From Xanthomonas sp. Leaf131 (GTDB lineage Bacteria; Pseudomonadota; Gammaproteobacteria; Xanthomonadales; Xanthomonadaceae), in assembly GCF_001423495.1 (NCBI RefSeq), contig NZ_LMOG01000001.1:248001-312000 (forward strand): a stretch of DNA of 64,000 nucleotides, in the 5' to 3' direction. This document shows, in pieces, positions 25,258-34,205 of this stretch. Position numbers and translations under genes: made by a program. The number at the start of each line of letters is the position of its first letter. The stretch's first letter is position 1. A model generated the notes under the pieces. It worked only from the letters and a program-made list of their open reading frames with translations. It did no database searches and was not told where the DNA came from.

Positions 25258-27330
25258 TTACTCGTCGTAAGGGCGGATGGAATCGGGAACCACCCGCGCG
25301 CCTTGCTGCTGAATCAGCTGCTGCACATTCGGGTCGTTCATGAACGCTGTTTCGGCCGCGCTCTGGCGCTCGCCTTTCTGGCGATTGGCGCGCTCGTGCA
25401 AGGTCTCGACGTCGGCGCTACCGGTCTCGATGACGATGCGCGGCGTCTCACCCAACACCGGCGCAAGCGCCTGCGCGAGGTTGGCGATGGAACGCTCGGA
25501 ATTCAGATATTCGAAGCCCGGCGCCAGCGCCAGACGCAGCACGCCGTCGCGATGGCCGATGAAGGCAGCATTGGCGGCGAGCTGTCGCGAGGGGCCATTC
25601 AAGCCACTGCGCGTGACCAGCTCCAGCCACTGCTCGGCGTCGGCGATATGGCCGTCGTCGAGCAGCACAGATGAATCGGATGTTGGCGCTGCTGCGGATA
25701 CAGCAGTCGCGGAGGGGGTCGCCACAGCCGGCGTTGCATCCGCGGCGAGCGCCGGTGCAACAGCGGCCACCGGATGCGCAACTGCCGCTTCGGGCGCAAC
25801 CGCGACAGGTTGTGGCGCCACAACTACTGCCGGAGCTGCCATTGCGGCTTCCGGCGCGGACACAGCGGGCGACGCGGAGACGGGCGCAGATTTCGCACGC
25901 ACAGGTGCATCGTCCATCGCCCAGGGCGGTGTGTCGTCGTTGCGCGCGGGGACCCCGGACGGAGCGGCATCCGCAGATGCCGCCGGAGCAGGAAGGACGA
26001 CAACCGGTGCAGGCGATGCAGCGACCACTGCAGCTGCGGAAGCCGTCGGCACTGGACGCGCCACGTCCGCCGCAACTAGCGCCGGAGTCGCTGCGATCAC
26101 CTCGGCCTGCGTCGCCGCCGCAGCAGCAGGCGCAGCCGCCACTGGCGCAGCAGCTTGCGGTGCAGCAGCCTGCACACCAGCCGCTACCGAACGCGTACCG
26201 CTAACGGCATTCGCACCGCGGCCATCATCAGCGCCGCCAGCCGGCACCGCCGCAGCGGGACGGAAGGCCAGCATGCGTAGCACCGCCATCTCGAAACCGG
26301 CGCGCGGGCTCGGCGCCAGATACAGATCGCGACGCCCGTTGAGCGCCATCTGGTACCACAGCTGCACCACTTCGGGCCGTAGCTGCGCGGAAAAACCGCT
26401 AGGGTCGATGCCATCGCCAACAAACGCCACCGACGGCACCAATTGCTGCACCTGGATGCGGTGCAAGGCCTCGGCCAGGGCCTCCAGCACGCCGCTCCAG
26501 TCGGGCGAGAATTCGGCCAAGGCCGCGACCACCTGCAACAGACGCGCGCCGTCACCGTCGGCCAGCGACTGCAGCATCGCGCCAACCTGGGTGCGATCGA
26601 CCGTGCCGAGCATGGTGCGCACCACGTCCTCGCGCAGCGCGCCGCCGGCATAGGCGATGGCTTGATCGAGCAGCGACAACCCATCGCGCAACGAACCGTC
26701 GGCGGCCTTGGACAGCTGCACGATCGCCGACGGATCCGACTCGATCTGCTCGGCGGCCAGGATCCGGGTCATCTGGCCCTGGATCTGATCTTCGTCCAGC
26801 CGCTTGAGGTTGAACTGCAGGCAACGCGAGAGCACTGTCACCGGCAGCTTCTGCGGGTCGGTGGTGGCCAGCAGGAACTTCACATGCTCCGGCGGCTCTT
26901 CCAGCGTCTTCAGCAGCGCGTTGAACGCAGCCTTGGACAGCATGTGCACTTCGTCGATCAGATAGACCTTGAACTTGCCGCGCGATGGCATGTACTGCGC
27001 GTTCTCGATCACCTCGCGCACATCGTCCACGCCGGTGTTGGACGCGGCGTCGATCTCCAGCAGGTCGATATAGCGGCCGGCATCGATATCCAGGCAGGCC
27101 GGGCACGTGCCGCACGGATCGGCACTGGTGCCGGTCTCGCAGTTCAGCGATTTGGCGAAAATGCGCGCAATCGTGGTCTTGCCCACGCCGCGGGTGCCGG
27201 TGAACAGGAACGCGTGGTGCACACGCCCACTGTCGAGCGCGTTACTGAGCGCGCGAACCACGTGTTCCTGGCCTACGAGTTCGGCAAAACGCTTCGGGCG
27301 CCACTTGCGGGCGAGAACGAGATAAGACAT
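25258..27330 (-). CDS. dnaX: DNA polymerase III subunits gamma/tau
   Basis: Clamp-loader motor that holds the replisome together. 690 residues from the ATG at 27330 (MSYLVLARKWRP). AAA+ core at about 1-220 with Walker A GTRGVGKTT, a Cys4 zinc module (CETGTSADPCGTCPAC), Walker B LIDEVHML and the SRC motif. Domain III follows to about 370. A long Ala/Val/Pro-rich linker (about residues 370-570) contains repeated AAP/APV-type units and leads to the tau C-terminal domain. I saw no clear slippery A-AAA-AAG site, so production of a short gamma form is not shown. Confidence 0.97.
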   Translation of the reverse strand: MSYLVLARKWRPKRFAELVGQEHVVRALSNALDSGRVHHAFLFTGTRGVGKTTIARIFAKSLNCETGTSADPCGTCPACLDIDAGRYIDLLEIDAASNTGVDDVREVIENAQYMPSRGKFKVYLIDEVHMLSKAAFNALLKTLEEPPEHVKFLLATTDPQKLPVTVLSRCLQFNLKRLDEDQIQGQMTRILAAEQIESDPSAIVQLSKAADGSLRDGLSLLDQAIAYAGGALREDVVRTMLGTVDRTQVGAMLQSLADGDGARLLQVVAALAEFSPDWSGVLEALAEALHRIQVQQLVPSVAFVGDGIDPSGFSAQLRPEVVQLWYQMALNGRRDLYLAPSPRAGFEMAVLRMLAFRPAAAVPAGGADDGRGANAVSGTRSVAAGVQAAAPQAAAPVAAAPAAAAATQAEVIAATPALVAADVARPVPTASAAAVVAASPAPVVVLPAPAASADAAPSGVPARNDDTPPWAMDDAPVRAKSAPVSASPAVSAPEAAMAAPAVVVAPQPVAVAPEAAVAHPVAAVAPALAADATPAVATPSATAVSAAAPTSDSSVLLDDGHIADAEQWLELVTRSGLNGPSRQLAANAAFIGHRDGVLRLALAPGFEYLNSERSIANLAQALAPVLGETPRIVIETGSADVETLHERANRQKGERQSAAETAFMNDPNVQQLIQQQGARVVPDSIRPYDE

Positions 27331-27567
27331 CGGGCAACCAGCTTCCTCTGAGCCGATATTGTGCCACGCCGCGCGGAGTTGCTCGTTCAGCGGCAATGGC
27401 GTCCGGCCGTCGTCACGGACCCGGCGCCGCCCGGCAAGCGCTTTTGCTTACCCCAAGGACCTGCACTGGCGGCATGCTCCCGATCGCAGAGATCGTTTGC
27501 CTTGTTAACGGCGCCCGCGGCGGCTAGAATCCCGCTCCTGCCGACGACCTGGTCGCACGGCAGGTAC

Positions 27568-27660
27568 GGAGAGGTGTCCGAGTGGTTGAAGGAGCACGCC
27601 TGGAAAGTGTGTAAGCGTCTAAACCGCGCTTCGGGGGTTCGAATCCCCCTCTCTCCGCCA
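27568..27660 (+). tRNA. tRNA-Ser (GGA)
   Basis: A 93-base class II tRNA with acceptor GGAGAGG, anticodon loop CTGGAAA giving GGA, a long variable arm, T-loop GGTTCGAATCC, and encoded CCA. It is divergent from dnaX and followed by the SRP RNA gene 67 bases downstream. Confidence 0.96.
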
Positions 27661-27727
27661 GTTTCATGATTTGCGTGATGGCACCATCGCTGCAGATCCA
27701 GGGCCATGCCAATGGTCCACGTCTTAT

Positions 27728-27838
27728 GGTGGCCCCGTCGGTCCCTCGCGACGCTAGATCGAAAATCCCGCCAGGGCCGGAAGGCAGCAACGGTATCGAT
27801 TGATGCGGGCGCCGAGGTCAGCCGGCGGGGACACCACC
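27728..27838 (+). ncRNA. ffs: 4.5S signal recognition particle RNA
   Basis: The conserved SRP core is plain: CCAGGGCCGGAAGGCAGCAA around 27770-27789, carrying the GGAA-type tetraloop and the asymmetric loop bound by Ffh. The ends pair (GGTGGCCCCGTCGG with CCGGCGGGGACACCACC), giving a single long hairpin of about 111 bases. Ends are estimated from the pairing. Confidence 0.93.
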
Positions 27839-27967
27839 CCAACTGCTCAAACAGCCGCGACTGCGGCTATGTGTGCTGCATGTCGATCCCGCACCGCCTG
27901 GCACGCGCAGGATTCGCCGCAGGGATCGATGCGCAGGTACGCAGTGATGCGCGTCCTGCTGGTCCGC

Positions 27968-28408
27968 CTATTGTTGCGATTCGGGATGCAGCCAGCCTGC
28001 ATCGCCTTCAAGGTAATGCTCGTGCTTCCAGATCGGCACGCGCGCCTTGACCTCGTCGATGATGAAGCGACAGGCATCGAACGCCGCCCCACGGTGCGCG
28101 GCGCTGACGCCCACCCACACCGCCATGTCGCCGATGCGCAGCTCGCCTACGCGGTGCACGCAGTGCGCCTGCACGATGGCGAAGCGCGTCATCGCCTCGT
28201 CGAGCACGCGCTGGCCTTCGGCTTGCGCAAGCGCGGCATAGGCTTCGTAGCGCAACCCGGCCACGCCGCGGCCTTCGTTATGGTTGCGCACCCAGCCTTC
28301 GAAACTGGCAAACGCACCGGCGTGCGGATGCTCCATCGCTGCGCGCAAGGCATCGATCGGCAAAGGCACCTCGGACAGCGCAAAACTGGTTGTTGTCTGC
28401 TCGCTCAC
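27968..28408 (-). CDS. moaE: Molybdopterin synthase catalytic subunit
   Basis: 146 residues. With MoaD it puts two sulfurs on precursor Z (cPMP) to make molybdopterin. Landmarks: GAFASFEGWVRNHNEGR, YEAYAALAQ and the active-site PIWKHEHYLEGD. Start is taken as GTG at 28408 because GGGAGG lies 6 bases upstream; TTG at 28414 is too near that site. It follows moaD by two bases. Confidence 0.95.
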   Translation of the reverse strand: MSEQTTTSFALSEVPLPIDALRAAMEHPHAGAFASFEGWVRNHNEGRGVAGLRYEAYAALAQAEGQRVLDEAMTRFAIVQAHCVHRVGELRIGDMAVWVGVSAAHRGAAFDACRFIIDEVKARVPIWKHEHYLEGDAGWLHPESQQ

Positions 28409-28410
28409 GC

Positions 28411-28656
28411 TCAACCTCCCGACACCGGCGGAATGAAGACCACTTCGCTGCCATCGCGCACACCATCCTCCCAACGCGCGAAAGCGCCATCCACCGCCAC
28501 GCGCAGTTGTGCCGGCGTCCAGAGCAGGCCATGGCGTGCATCGAGTTCGGCATACAGGCCACGCAAATCCTGCGCGCCCGATTGCACCTGCTCGCTCGCA
28601 ATCCCTGCTGCCTCACGCAAACTGGCGAAGTACAGCACCGTCACCGTGGCACTCAT
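28411..28656 (-). CDS. moaD: Molybdopterin synthase sulfur-carrier subunit
   Basis: 81 residues, ubiquitin-like, ending in the Gly-Gly needed for thiocarboxylation (IPPVSGG). Start [18 protein letters not shown] at 28656 overlaps the moaC stop by 4 bases. Confidence 0.95.
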   Translation of the reverse strand: MSATVTVLYFASLREAAGIASEQVQSGAQDLRGLYAELDARHGLLWTPAQLRVAVDGAFARWEDGVRDGSEVVFIPPVSGG

Positions 28657-29150
28657 CGCGCCGCTCCGATGTCGCGTTTGCCGCCGCGCTTGGACACCAG
28701 TTTGGTGGGGCCGATGCGCATTGCATGCGACAACGCCTTGCACATGTCATAGACCGTCAAGGCGGCCACGCTGGCACCGGTGAGCGCTTCCATTTCCACA
28801 CCGGTGCGATGCACGCAGCGCACCGTGCAGCGGATGTCGAGCACTTGTTCGCCAGCCCAGTCGATCTCGAAGCGACATGCATCGATCGGCAGCGGATGGC
28901 AGAACGGAATCAATTCGTGCGTGCGCTTGACCGCCATCGTGCCGGCGATCACTGCGGTCTCCACGATGCCGCCCTTGGCGCTGCGCAAGCCGTTGGCGCG
29001 CAACTGCGCAGCCACGGCTGCGGGAAATCGCACGCGACTTTCGGCGGTGGCACTGCGTGCGGTGACCGCCTTGTCCGAGACATCCACCATGGTGGGCAGC
29101 CCGGCGTCATCCAGGTGGGTCAAGCGTGCGGAACGAGGTTTTGCAGGCAT
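28653..29150 (-). CDS. moaC: Cyclic pyranopterin monophosphate synthase
   Basis: 165 residues from the ATG at 29150; a GTG at 29162 would add four. Converts the MoaA product to cPMP. Family signatures: [66 protein letters not shown]. Overlaps moaD. Confidence 0.96.
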   Translation of the reverse strand: MPAKPRSARLTHLDDAGLPTMVDVSDKAVTARSATAESRVRFPAAVAAQLRANGLRSAKGGIVETAVIAGTMAVKRTHELIPFCHPLPIDACRFEIDWAGEQVLDIRCTVRCVHRTGVEMEALTGASVAALTVYDMCKALSHAMRIGPTKLVSKRGGKRDIGAAR

Positions 29151-29174
29151 GGGAAACGACACGGTGACAGACGC

Positions 29175-29555
29175 TCAGGATGCGTCATTTTCGGTGAAAG
29201 CGGTGCCTTGATGAAACAGCAACCGCCAGCCATTGCCATCGGCGCGCCACAACGAACTGCGCAACGCATGCCGCTCGACCCCGCCACGGCGGTCGAGCGA
29301 GCGATAACGCAGCTGCGCCAGATGCGGTACCAGCAGCACACATTCAAAGCCGTCGGCCCGGTAATCGACCAACGCCTCGTCAGCCATCAATGCTGCGATG
29401 ACATCGCCTCGCGTGTAGCGTCGTCCGGACGCACCGAATTCCACGAACTCCGGATCGAGCAGCTCCTCCAGGGCCTGCACGGAGCTACGCACTTGCGGAT
29501 CGAGCAAACGCAGCTCCAGCGCGCGCAGCCGCGTCAGGAGCGAGGTTTCGCTCAC
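29175..29555 (-). CDS. NTF2-like/DUF4440 protein inside the moa cluster
   Basis: 126 residues from a GTG that overlaps the moaA stop (GTGA at 29552-29555). Pattern of a small NTF2/SnoaL-like fold: LRALELRLLDP.VR..VQALEELLDPEFVEFGASGRRYTR, then DVIAALMADE and LLVPHLAQLRYRSL, ending WRLLFHQGTAF, as in DUF4440 proteins. No catalytic residue can be assigned. The GTG overlap means it is co-translated with moaA; whether it acts in molybdopterin synthesis is unknown. Confidence 0.72.
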   Translation of the reverse strand: MSETSLLTRLRALELRLLDPQVRSSVQALEELLDPEFVEFGASGRRYTRGDVIAALMADEALVDYRADGFECVLLVPHLAQLRYRSLDRRGGVERHALRSSLWRADGNGWRLLFHQGTAFTENDAS

Positions 29556-30583
29556 CCGCCGATCAGAAACATCTCGACCGGCTTGCCACGCCGCGGTGTC
29601 GAGGCGCGCACCTCGCTGTAGCGATCGCCACGTACGCTCCAACGTGCGCGCAGATGCTCGGACAATCCATGCTCGCCCTCGGCCAAGGCCGGTTTGAGGT
29701 CGTGTCCCTGGCTGGCGAACAGGCAGGTGTACAACTGCCCATCGGCAGAGACCCGCGCGCGCTGGCAATCGCCACAGAACGGCACACTGACCGAACTGAC
29801 GAAGCCCACCTCGCCCGCGCCGTCAGCGAAGGCATGCCGTTGCGCGACTTCGCCGGTGTAATTGGCATCCAGCGGCGCCAGTGACCAGCGCGCGTGGATG
29901 CGCGCGTGCAGTTGTGCGGAGGTCACCACCGCGTCCGGCGTCCAACCGTTACAGCTGCCTACATCCATGAATTCGATGAAGCGCAGCACGTGCCCGGTGC
30001 CGCGGAAATGTTCCACCAACGGCAGCACCTGATCTTCGTTGACGCCCCGCTGCACCACGCAATTGATCTTCAACCGCTGAAAGCCGGCCTGCTCGGCGGC
30101 AGCAATGCCGGCCAGCACCTGCGCGATGTCGCCACGGTCGCCACTCATGCGCCTGAACAGCTCCGGGTCCAGGGCATCCATGCTCACGGTGATCCGGCGC
30201 AGCCCGGCTTGGCGCAGCGCCGCCGCCTGACGCGCGAGCAAGGTGCCATTGGTGGTCAGCGCCAAATCCTCGATGCCGTCGATTGCGGTCAGTCGCGCAA
30301 TCAGGCTCGGCAAATCGCGGCGCAGCAGCGGTTCGCCGCCGGTCAGACGCACCTTGGTGACGCCCACCGAGACGAACGCACGCACCAACGTTTCCAGCTG
30401 ATCGAAGTTCAACCGTTGCTGTGCATCGAAGCCGTAATCGTCCGGCACGCGATCGGCTGGCATGCAGTAGCCGCAGCGGAAGTTGCAGGCCTCGATGACC
30501 GACAGGCGCAGATCGCGCAGCGGCCGGCCGTAGCGGTCCTGCATGGGCGCGGCAGTCGGATTCGGCAGTAGCAAGGCGCCCAT
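29552..30583 (-). CDS. moaA: GTP 3',8-cyclase (radical SAM)
   Basis: 343 residues. First step of molybdopterin synthesis from GTP. N-terminal radical-SAM cluster EACNFRCGYC (CxxxCxxC), the LTGGEPLLRRDL motif, a second cluster site near the C-terminus (CGDCQRARVSADGQLYTC), and a C-terminal Gly-Gly (FLIGG) required for activity. The ATG at 30583 overlaps the upstream stop by 1 base; a second ATG at 30544 (MQDRYGRP) is possible. Confidence 0.96.
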   Translation of the reverse strand: MGALLLPNPTAAPMQDRYGRPLRDLRLSVIEACNFRCGYCMPADRVPDDYGFDAQQRLNFDQLETLVRAFVSVGVTKVRLTGGEPLLRRDLPSLIARLTAIDGIEDLALTTNGTLLARQAAALRQAGLRRITVSMDALDPELFRRMSGDRGDIAQVLAGIAAAEQAGFQRLKINCVVQRGVNEDQVLPLVEHFRGTGHVLRFIEFMDVGSCNGWTPDAVVTSAQLHARIHARWSLAPLDANYTGEVAQRHAFADGAGEVGFVSSVSVPFCGDCQRARVSADGQLYTCLFASQGHDLKPALAEGEHGLSEHLRARWSVRGDRYSEVRASTPRRGKPVEMFLIGG

Positions 30584-31332
30584 CAGGCCACCGTGGCGGC
30601 GGTCGGCTCCGCCAGCGCCAGATAATGACCAGGCACAGCCACGCGATGGCCGCGTGCGCGTAGCACGTCGCCGTCGGCGTCGCTGGCGTAGTGGTACAGC
30701 AGCATGCGGCTCAGCAGGTCCTGCGGGTATTCCCGCTCCAGATCGTCCACGCCAGTATGCGACGGGTTGCCGTGAACGCCGCAGTCATGCGCGATGAGCT
30801 CGCCGTCATCGGCATAGCGGGCCAGCATTTCCGGGATTGGCCGAGTATCGCCGCTCCAGACCAGCGCCCCCTTCAACCGCAGCCCGTAGGCGGTCTCCGG
30901 CCAATGGTGGCGCACCGGGAACACCTCCAGCCGCACGCCGTCGTGCCAGAACGCATCGCCCACCGGCACCAGCTGAAACGCGTCCCAGAAGTTGGCGCCG
31001 CCCTCGGCCAGCACATTCGGGTAGTCGGCGATCCGCCGCTGCAGCAATGGCACCACCGGCGCGGGCACGTACAGGCGGGTGCACCCACGGCGTTCGGAGA
31101 AATAGCTATCGACGAATAGCCGCTCCAGCCCGCCGACATGGTCCAGATGCACGTGGGTGATGAAGATCGCCTGCGGCAACTGGCCGTAATGGGCCTGGTA
31201 GGCAGTCAGCCCCTCGCTGCCGCAATCGATGGTCAGCCACGGCGCGCCGGCACGCTCGAGCGTGGCCATCGGCGAGCCAAGCGCCACCGCCGACGCATTG
31301 CCGACCCCCTGCACACGCAACGCCCAGTTCAT
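30583..31332 (-). CDS. Metallo-beta-lactamase-fold hydrolase
   Basis: 249 residues from the ATG at 31332. Binuclear metal-binding motif THVHLDHVGG near residue 60-69, SGDTRPIPEML and a final HY/GH motif (PGHYLAL). Closest in style to the RNase Z/phosphodiesterase-like branch, but the substrate cannot be told. 1-base overlaps on both sides (kdkA stop, moaA start) place it in the kdkA-moa transcription unit. Confidence 0.85.
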   Translation of the reverse strand: MNWALRVQGVGNASAVALGSPMATLERAGAPWLTIDCGSEGLTAYQAHYGQLPQAIFITHVHLDHVGGLERLFVDSYFSERRGCTRLYVPAPVVPLLQRRIADYPNVLAEGGANFWDAFQLVPVGDAFWHDGVRLEVFPVRHHWPETAYGLRLKGALVWSGDTRPIPEMLARYADDGELIAHDCGVHGNPSHTGVDDLEREYPQDLLSRMLLYHYASDADGDVLRARGHRVAVPGHYLALAEPTAATVA

Positions 31333-32081
31333 CAGTAGCCCCGGCCCCAGGCCAGTTCGTAAGCGCGATGCAGGCGCTCGTAATCCTTGTCGACCTCTTC
31401 GCGGCTGCGATTGCCGCGCAACTTCACCAGCGAGCGATGCAGACGTTTCAGATTGCGCTCGCGCCAGCGCGTGGCCGGAATGCGCAACACGCCACGGTCG
31501 AAATCGATCAACCAACCATGCCCACCAGCGTCGAACAGAATGTTGTGCGCATTGAGATCGGCATGATCCAGGCCGGCGCGATGAAAGCGCGCGATCAGCC
31601 TGCCGGTCTCTTCCCACGGCGCACCGCGCCCGGCGACCTGCGCGTGATCGGCCAGCGAGCGCACGTTTTCAAGGCGCTCCATCAATAGCGCAGCGCGATA
31701 GCCCAGGCCTTCGCGCAGATAGCAGGCGGCCAACGGGCGCGGCACCGGCAACTTGCGCCGGAGCAGTTCGCGCATCAGCCGGAACTCGGCAAAGCTGCGC
31801 GTGCGGCCTGCACCTTTCCAAAGATAGCGGTCGCGGCTCACGCGGGCCGCCATGCCACCACGCAGGTACTGGCGCAACACGCTGTGGCCGAACGGCGCGT
31901 CCACGAACCACGCGCCGCCACGGCCGCCTTCATCGACCGGCCGCGCCCTGTCGCCCCAGTGTTGCGGCGAAAACAGCGTGGCATCGGCTTGCCGCAGCCG
32001 TTCGCGGTCGAACAGAATGGCGCCATAGCCGCGGCCTTCGCGGTACGGCGTCAGCGCTTCAGTGGCGTCGAAAGAAACCAT
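31332..32081 (-). CDS. kdkA: 3-deoxy-D-manno-octulosonic acid kinase
   Basis: 249 residues. Phosphorylates Kdo in lipid A-linked core LPS at the inner membrane. Kinase-like signatures: [14 protein letters not shown] near residue 75-90, [20 protein letters not shown], the catalytic [12 protein letters not shown] and the metal site IDFDRG. Here the catalytic His-x-Asp is intact, unlike the related protein in the fab cluster. Divergent from the GT9 gene with only 20 bases between starts. Confidence 0.93.
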   Translation of the reverse strand: MVSFDATEALTPYREGRGYGAILFDRERLRQADATLFSPQHWGDRARPVDEGGRGGAWFVDAPFGHSVLRQYLRGGMAARVSRDRYLWKGAGRTRSFAEFRLMRELLRRKLPVPRPLAACYLREGLGYRAALLMERLENVRSLADHAQVAGRGAPWEETGRLIARFHRAGLDHADLNAHNILFDAGGHGWLIDFDRGVLRIPATRWRERNLKRLHRSLVKLRGNRSREEVDKDYERLHRAYELAWGRGY

Positions 32082-32101
32082 CTATCGAGTCTAACAACAC
32101 C

Positions 32102-33151
32102 ATGGCTTCTACGCCCGCTTCGTTATGCCTGCTGCGCCTGTCCGCCCTGGGGGACGTCACCCACGTGGTGCCGCTGGTGCGTACGTTGCAGGCGGGCTTT
32201 CCGGCCAGCCAACTGCATTGGATCATCGACAAGGCCGGGCTGAAGTTGCTCGACGGCCTGCCCGGCGTGCACTTTCATGCCTACGACAAGCGCACTGGCG
32301 TGGCCGGCATGCGCGCGCTGCGCCAGTCGCTGGCACCGCTGGGCCGCTTCGATGCCTTGCTGCAGATGCAGGTGGCCTTCCGCGCGAATGTGCTGTCTGC
32401 GTTCGTGCCGGCACGGCGCCGCATCGGCTATGACCGCAGCCGCTCCAAGGACCTGCACGGCCTGTTCGTCAACGAACGCATTGCCGACCGCCCCGGCATC
32501 CACGTGCTTGACGCCATCGGCAGCTTCGCCGAACCGCTGGGCCTGAGCCAGACCCAGGTGCGCTGGGATCTCCCGGTACCGGACGCTGCGCACAGCTGGG
32601 CACGCGCGCAGTGGGAGGACGACGGGCGCCCGGTGCTGATGATTTCGCCCTGCTCCAGCCACGCGCGCCGCAACTGGTATCCCGACCGCCATGCCGCCCT
32701 GGCCGACCATGCCGCCGCGCAAGGTTGGCGAATCGTGCTGTGCGGTGGCCGCAGCGAGCTGGAACGCAGCACCGCCGATGCCATCGTCGCGGCCGCGCGC
32801 ACGCCGGTGCTGGACCTGGTCGGCAAGGACACGCTCAAGCAGCTCCCCGCCCTGCTCGCCCGCGCCGATCTGGTGGTCACACCGGATTCGGGTCCGATGC
32901 ACATCGCCAACGCGATGGGCACCAAGGTGCTCGGACTGCATGCGGCCAGTAATCCGCTGCGCAGTGGCCCGTATTCGGATGTGCGTTATTGCGTGGACCG
33001 TTACGACGGGGCCGCCCGCAAACACCTGGGCAAGCCGGCCGACCAGTTGAAGTGGGGCACCAAGATCGAATTCGACGAGGTGATGTCGCTGATCACCGTG
33101 GACGATGCGATCGCCGCTTTTGAGCGTTATCGCGCTGATCACCCGCGCTAA
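32102..33151 (+). CDS. Family 9 glycosyltransferase (heptosyltransferase-like)
   Basis: 349 residues. LPS core biosynthesis, probably adding heptose or a related sugar. N-terminal LRLSALGDVTHVVPLVRTL is the GT9 start; NWYPDRHAALA and the donor-site VVTPDSGPMHIANAMG (about residue 255-270) are diagnostic. Paired divergently with kdkA, which also acts on the LPS core. Confidence 0.9.
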   Translation: MASTPASLCLLRLSALGDVTHVVPLVRTLQAGFPASQLHWIIDKAGLKLLDGLPGVHFHAYDKRTGVAGMRALRQSLAPLGRFDALLQMQVAFRANVLSAFVPARRRIGYDRSRSKDLHGLFVNERIADRPGIHVLDAIGSFAEPLGLSQTQVRWDLPVPDAAHSWARAQWEDDGRPVLMISPCSSHARRNWYPDRHAALADHAAAQGWRIVLCGGRSELERSTADAIVAAARTPVLDLVGKDTLKQLPALLARADLVVTPDSGPMHIANAMGTKVLGLHAASNPLRSGPYSDVRYCVDRYDGAARKHLGKPADQLKWGTKIEFDEVMSLITVDDAIAAFERYRADHPR

Positions 33152-33196
33152 GCAGCGGTGATGGATCGTTGCTCGAACAGGCGTTCAATCGCTTAA

Positions 33197-33222
33197 GCAA
33201 GCGGCGCGTAATGCGCCGTTGC
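33197..33222. other. Stem-loop between convergent genes
   Basis: GCAAGCGGCGC, a GTAAT loop, then GCGCCGTTGC pairs with one bulged base. It lies between the 3' ends of the GT9 gene and the DUF6165 gene. No T-run, so its terminator role is uncertain. Confidence 0.4.
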
Positions 33223-33256
33223 TCGGCTGCCTAGGAGCAGCGCAAAACATTAGCGC

Positions 33257-33661
33257 TCAGACACCGGTGGCGCGATAGTCCTGATACGACTTCTCTTCTA
33301 CATACGACGACCCCAGCGCCAGGTTGATCTCTTTCTTGATGCGCGCGCGCTCGTCGTTTTCGATATAGACGCTACGTGCCAACTGCACGAATGCATCGTC
33401 GAAGGCCTGCGCCTGTTCTTTCAGACGGATATCGTCTTCGATCACCCACAGCCGCTCGTTGACCGCCTTGAGCGCGGCGCGCAGACGCACGATGTCGTGG
33501 CCGGCGGCCGGATGCGCCATCCAGCTGAGTTCCAGCGCAGACAGCTCGTTGCGCACATTGGTCAGCTTGACAGGGTCACTCATGCGCTCGGACTTGATCT
33601 GCAGGATCGCAATCTTGTCGAGCAACTCACCAAAGGACACCGGCACCAGGATCTCGGACAT
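33257..33661 (-). CDS. DUF6165 family protein
   Basis: 134 residues, MSEILVPVSFGELLDKIAIL at the start, which is the DUF6165 signature. Largely helical and charged (IKSERMSDPVKLTNVRNELSALE, IEDDIRLKEQAQAFDDAFVQL). Relatives are often near LPS or polysaccharide genes, as here beside kdkA and GT9; no biochemical function is known to me. Confidence 0.8.
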   Translation of the reverse strand: MSEILVPVSFGELLDKIAILQIKSERMSDPVKLTNVRNELSALELSWMAHPAAGHDIVRLRAALKAVNERLWVIEDDIRLKEQAQAFDDAFVQLARSVYIENDERARIKKEINLALGSSYVEEKSYQDYRATGV

Positions 33662-33727
33662 GTCATGCCTCCAACGATTAGCAAAGGTGGAAGTGTAGGC
33701 ATCGCACCAGCTGGCTGCGACCCATAA

Positions 33728-33750
33728 ACAAAAGCCCCCTTGCGGGGGCT
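33728..33750 (-). terminator. Intrinsic terminator downstream of tRNA-Ser(CGA)
   Basis: Read on the minus strand: AGCCCCCGCAAGGGGGCT followed by TTTGTTT. It ends the tRNA-Ser transcript. Confidence 0.82.
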
Positions 33751-33756
33751 GATGCG

Positions 33757-33914
33757 AATCTGGCGGAGAGGGGGGGATTCACTCGGCACTACGTGCCTTC
33801 GCCCTGCGAGCGGCTTCGCCGTGCAGACAGCTGCGCTGTCTGTCGAACCCGGGGCTTCTCACCCCCCAATGACGCCGGCGAAACTCACGCGGCACTGGCA
33901 CAGCTACTCGCCTC
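33757..33914. repeat. Duplicated tRNA-Ser 3' end and hairpin-rich spacer
   Basis: The 24 bases at 33757-33780 are identical to 33915-33938, which is the 3' end of tRNA-Ser(CGA) plus 4 flanking bases. The spacer 33781-33914 holds three successive hairpins: GGCAC-TAC-GTGCC, CTGCGAGCGGCTTCGCCGTGCAG-type, and CAGACA-GCTGCGC-TGTCTG. Direct repeats at a tRNA 3' end are typical of integration sites, here with no integrase left. Confidence 0.7.
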
Positions 33915-33918
33915 AATC

Positions 33919-34009
33919 TGGCGGAGAGGGGGGGATTCGAACCCCCGAGGCGCTATAAACGCCTGCCTGATTTCGAGTCAGGTACATTCAACCGCTCTGC
34001 CACCTCTCC
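33919..34009 (-). tRNA. tRNA-Ser (CGA)
   Basis: A 91-base class II tRNA: acceptor GGAGAGG, anticodon loop CTCGAAA giving CGA, long variable arm, T-arm GGGGGTTCGAATCCCCC, encoded CCA. Its 3' 20 bases are duplicated at 33761-33780. Confidence 0.96.
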
Positions 34010-34205
34010 AGATGGTCCCCGGTGTCCCGGGGCCGTGAATCATACGGGCACAGGCGCCAAGCCACAAGCGGGCCGGGCCAGATCTACACATGCCAGCATC
34101 TGGCCTGGCGTGAACCCGCACTGCGGCACCCGCGAGCAGTCTGTTGCTGCTGGCCGGCCGGGCCGCGATGATGGTGGCGCATCTTCCTTCTGGCGACCCG
34201 GCCCC

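Noticed and set aside
25258..27330. Programmed frameshift for gamma subunit in dnaX
   Set aside because: No A-AAA-AAG slippery heptamer with a following hairpin was found by eye.
30583..31617. Possible molybdenum cofactor riboswitch ahead of moaA
   Set aside because: moaA begins in the stop codon of the upstream gene, leaving no leader for such an RNA.
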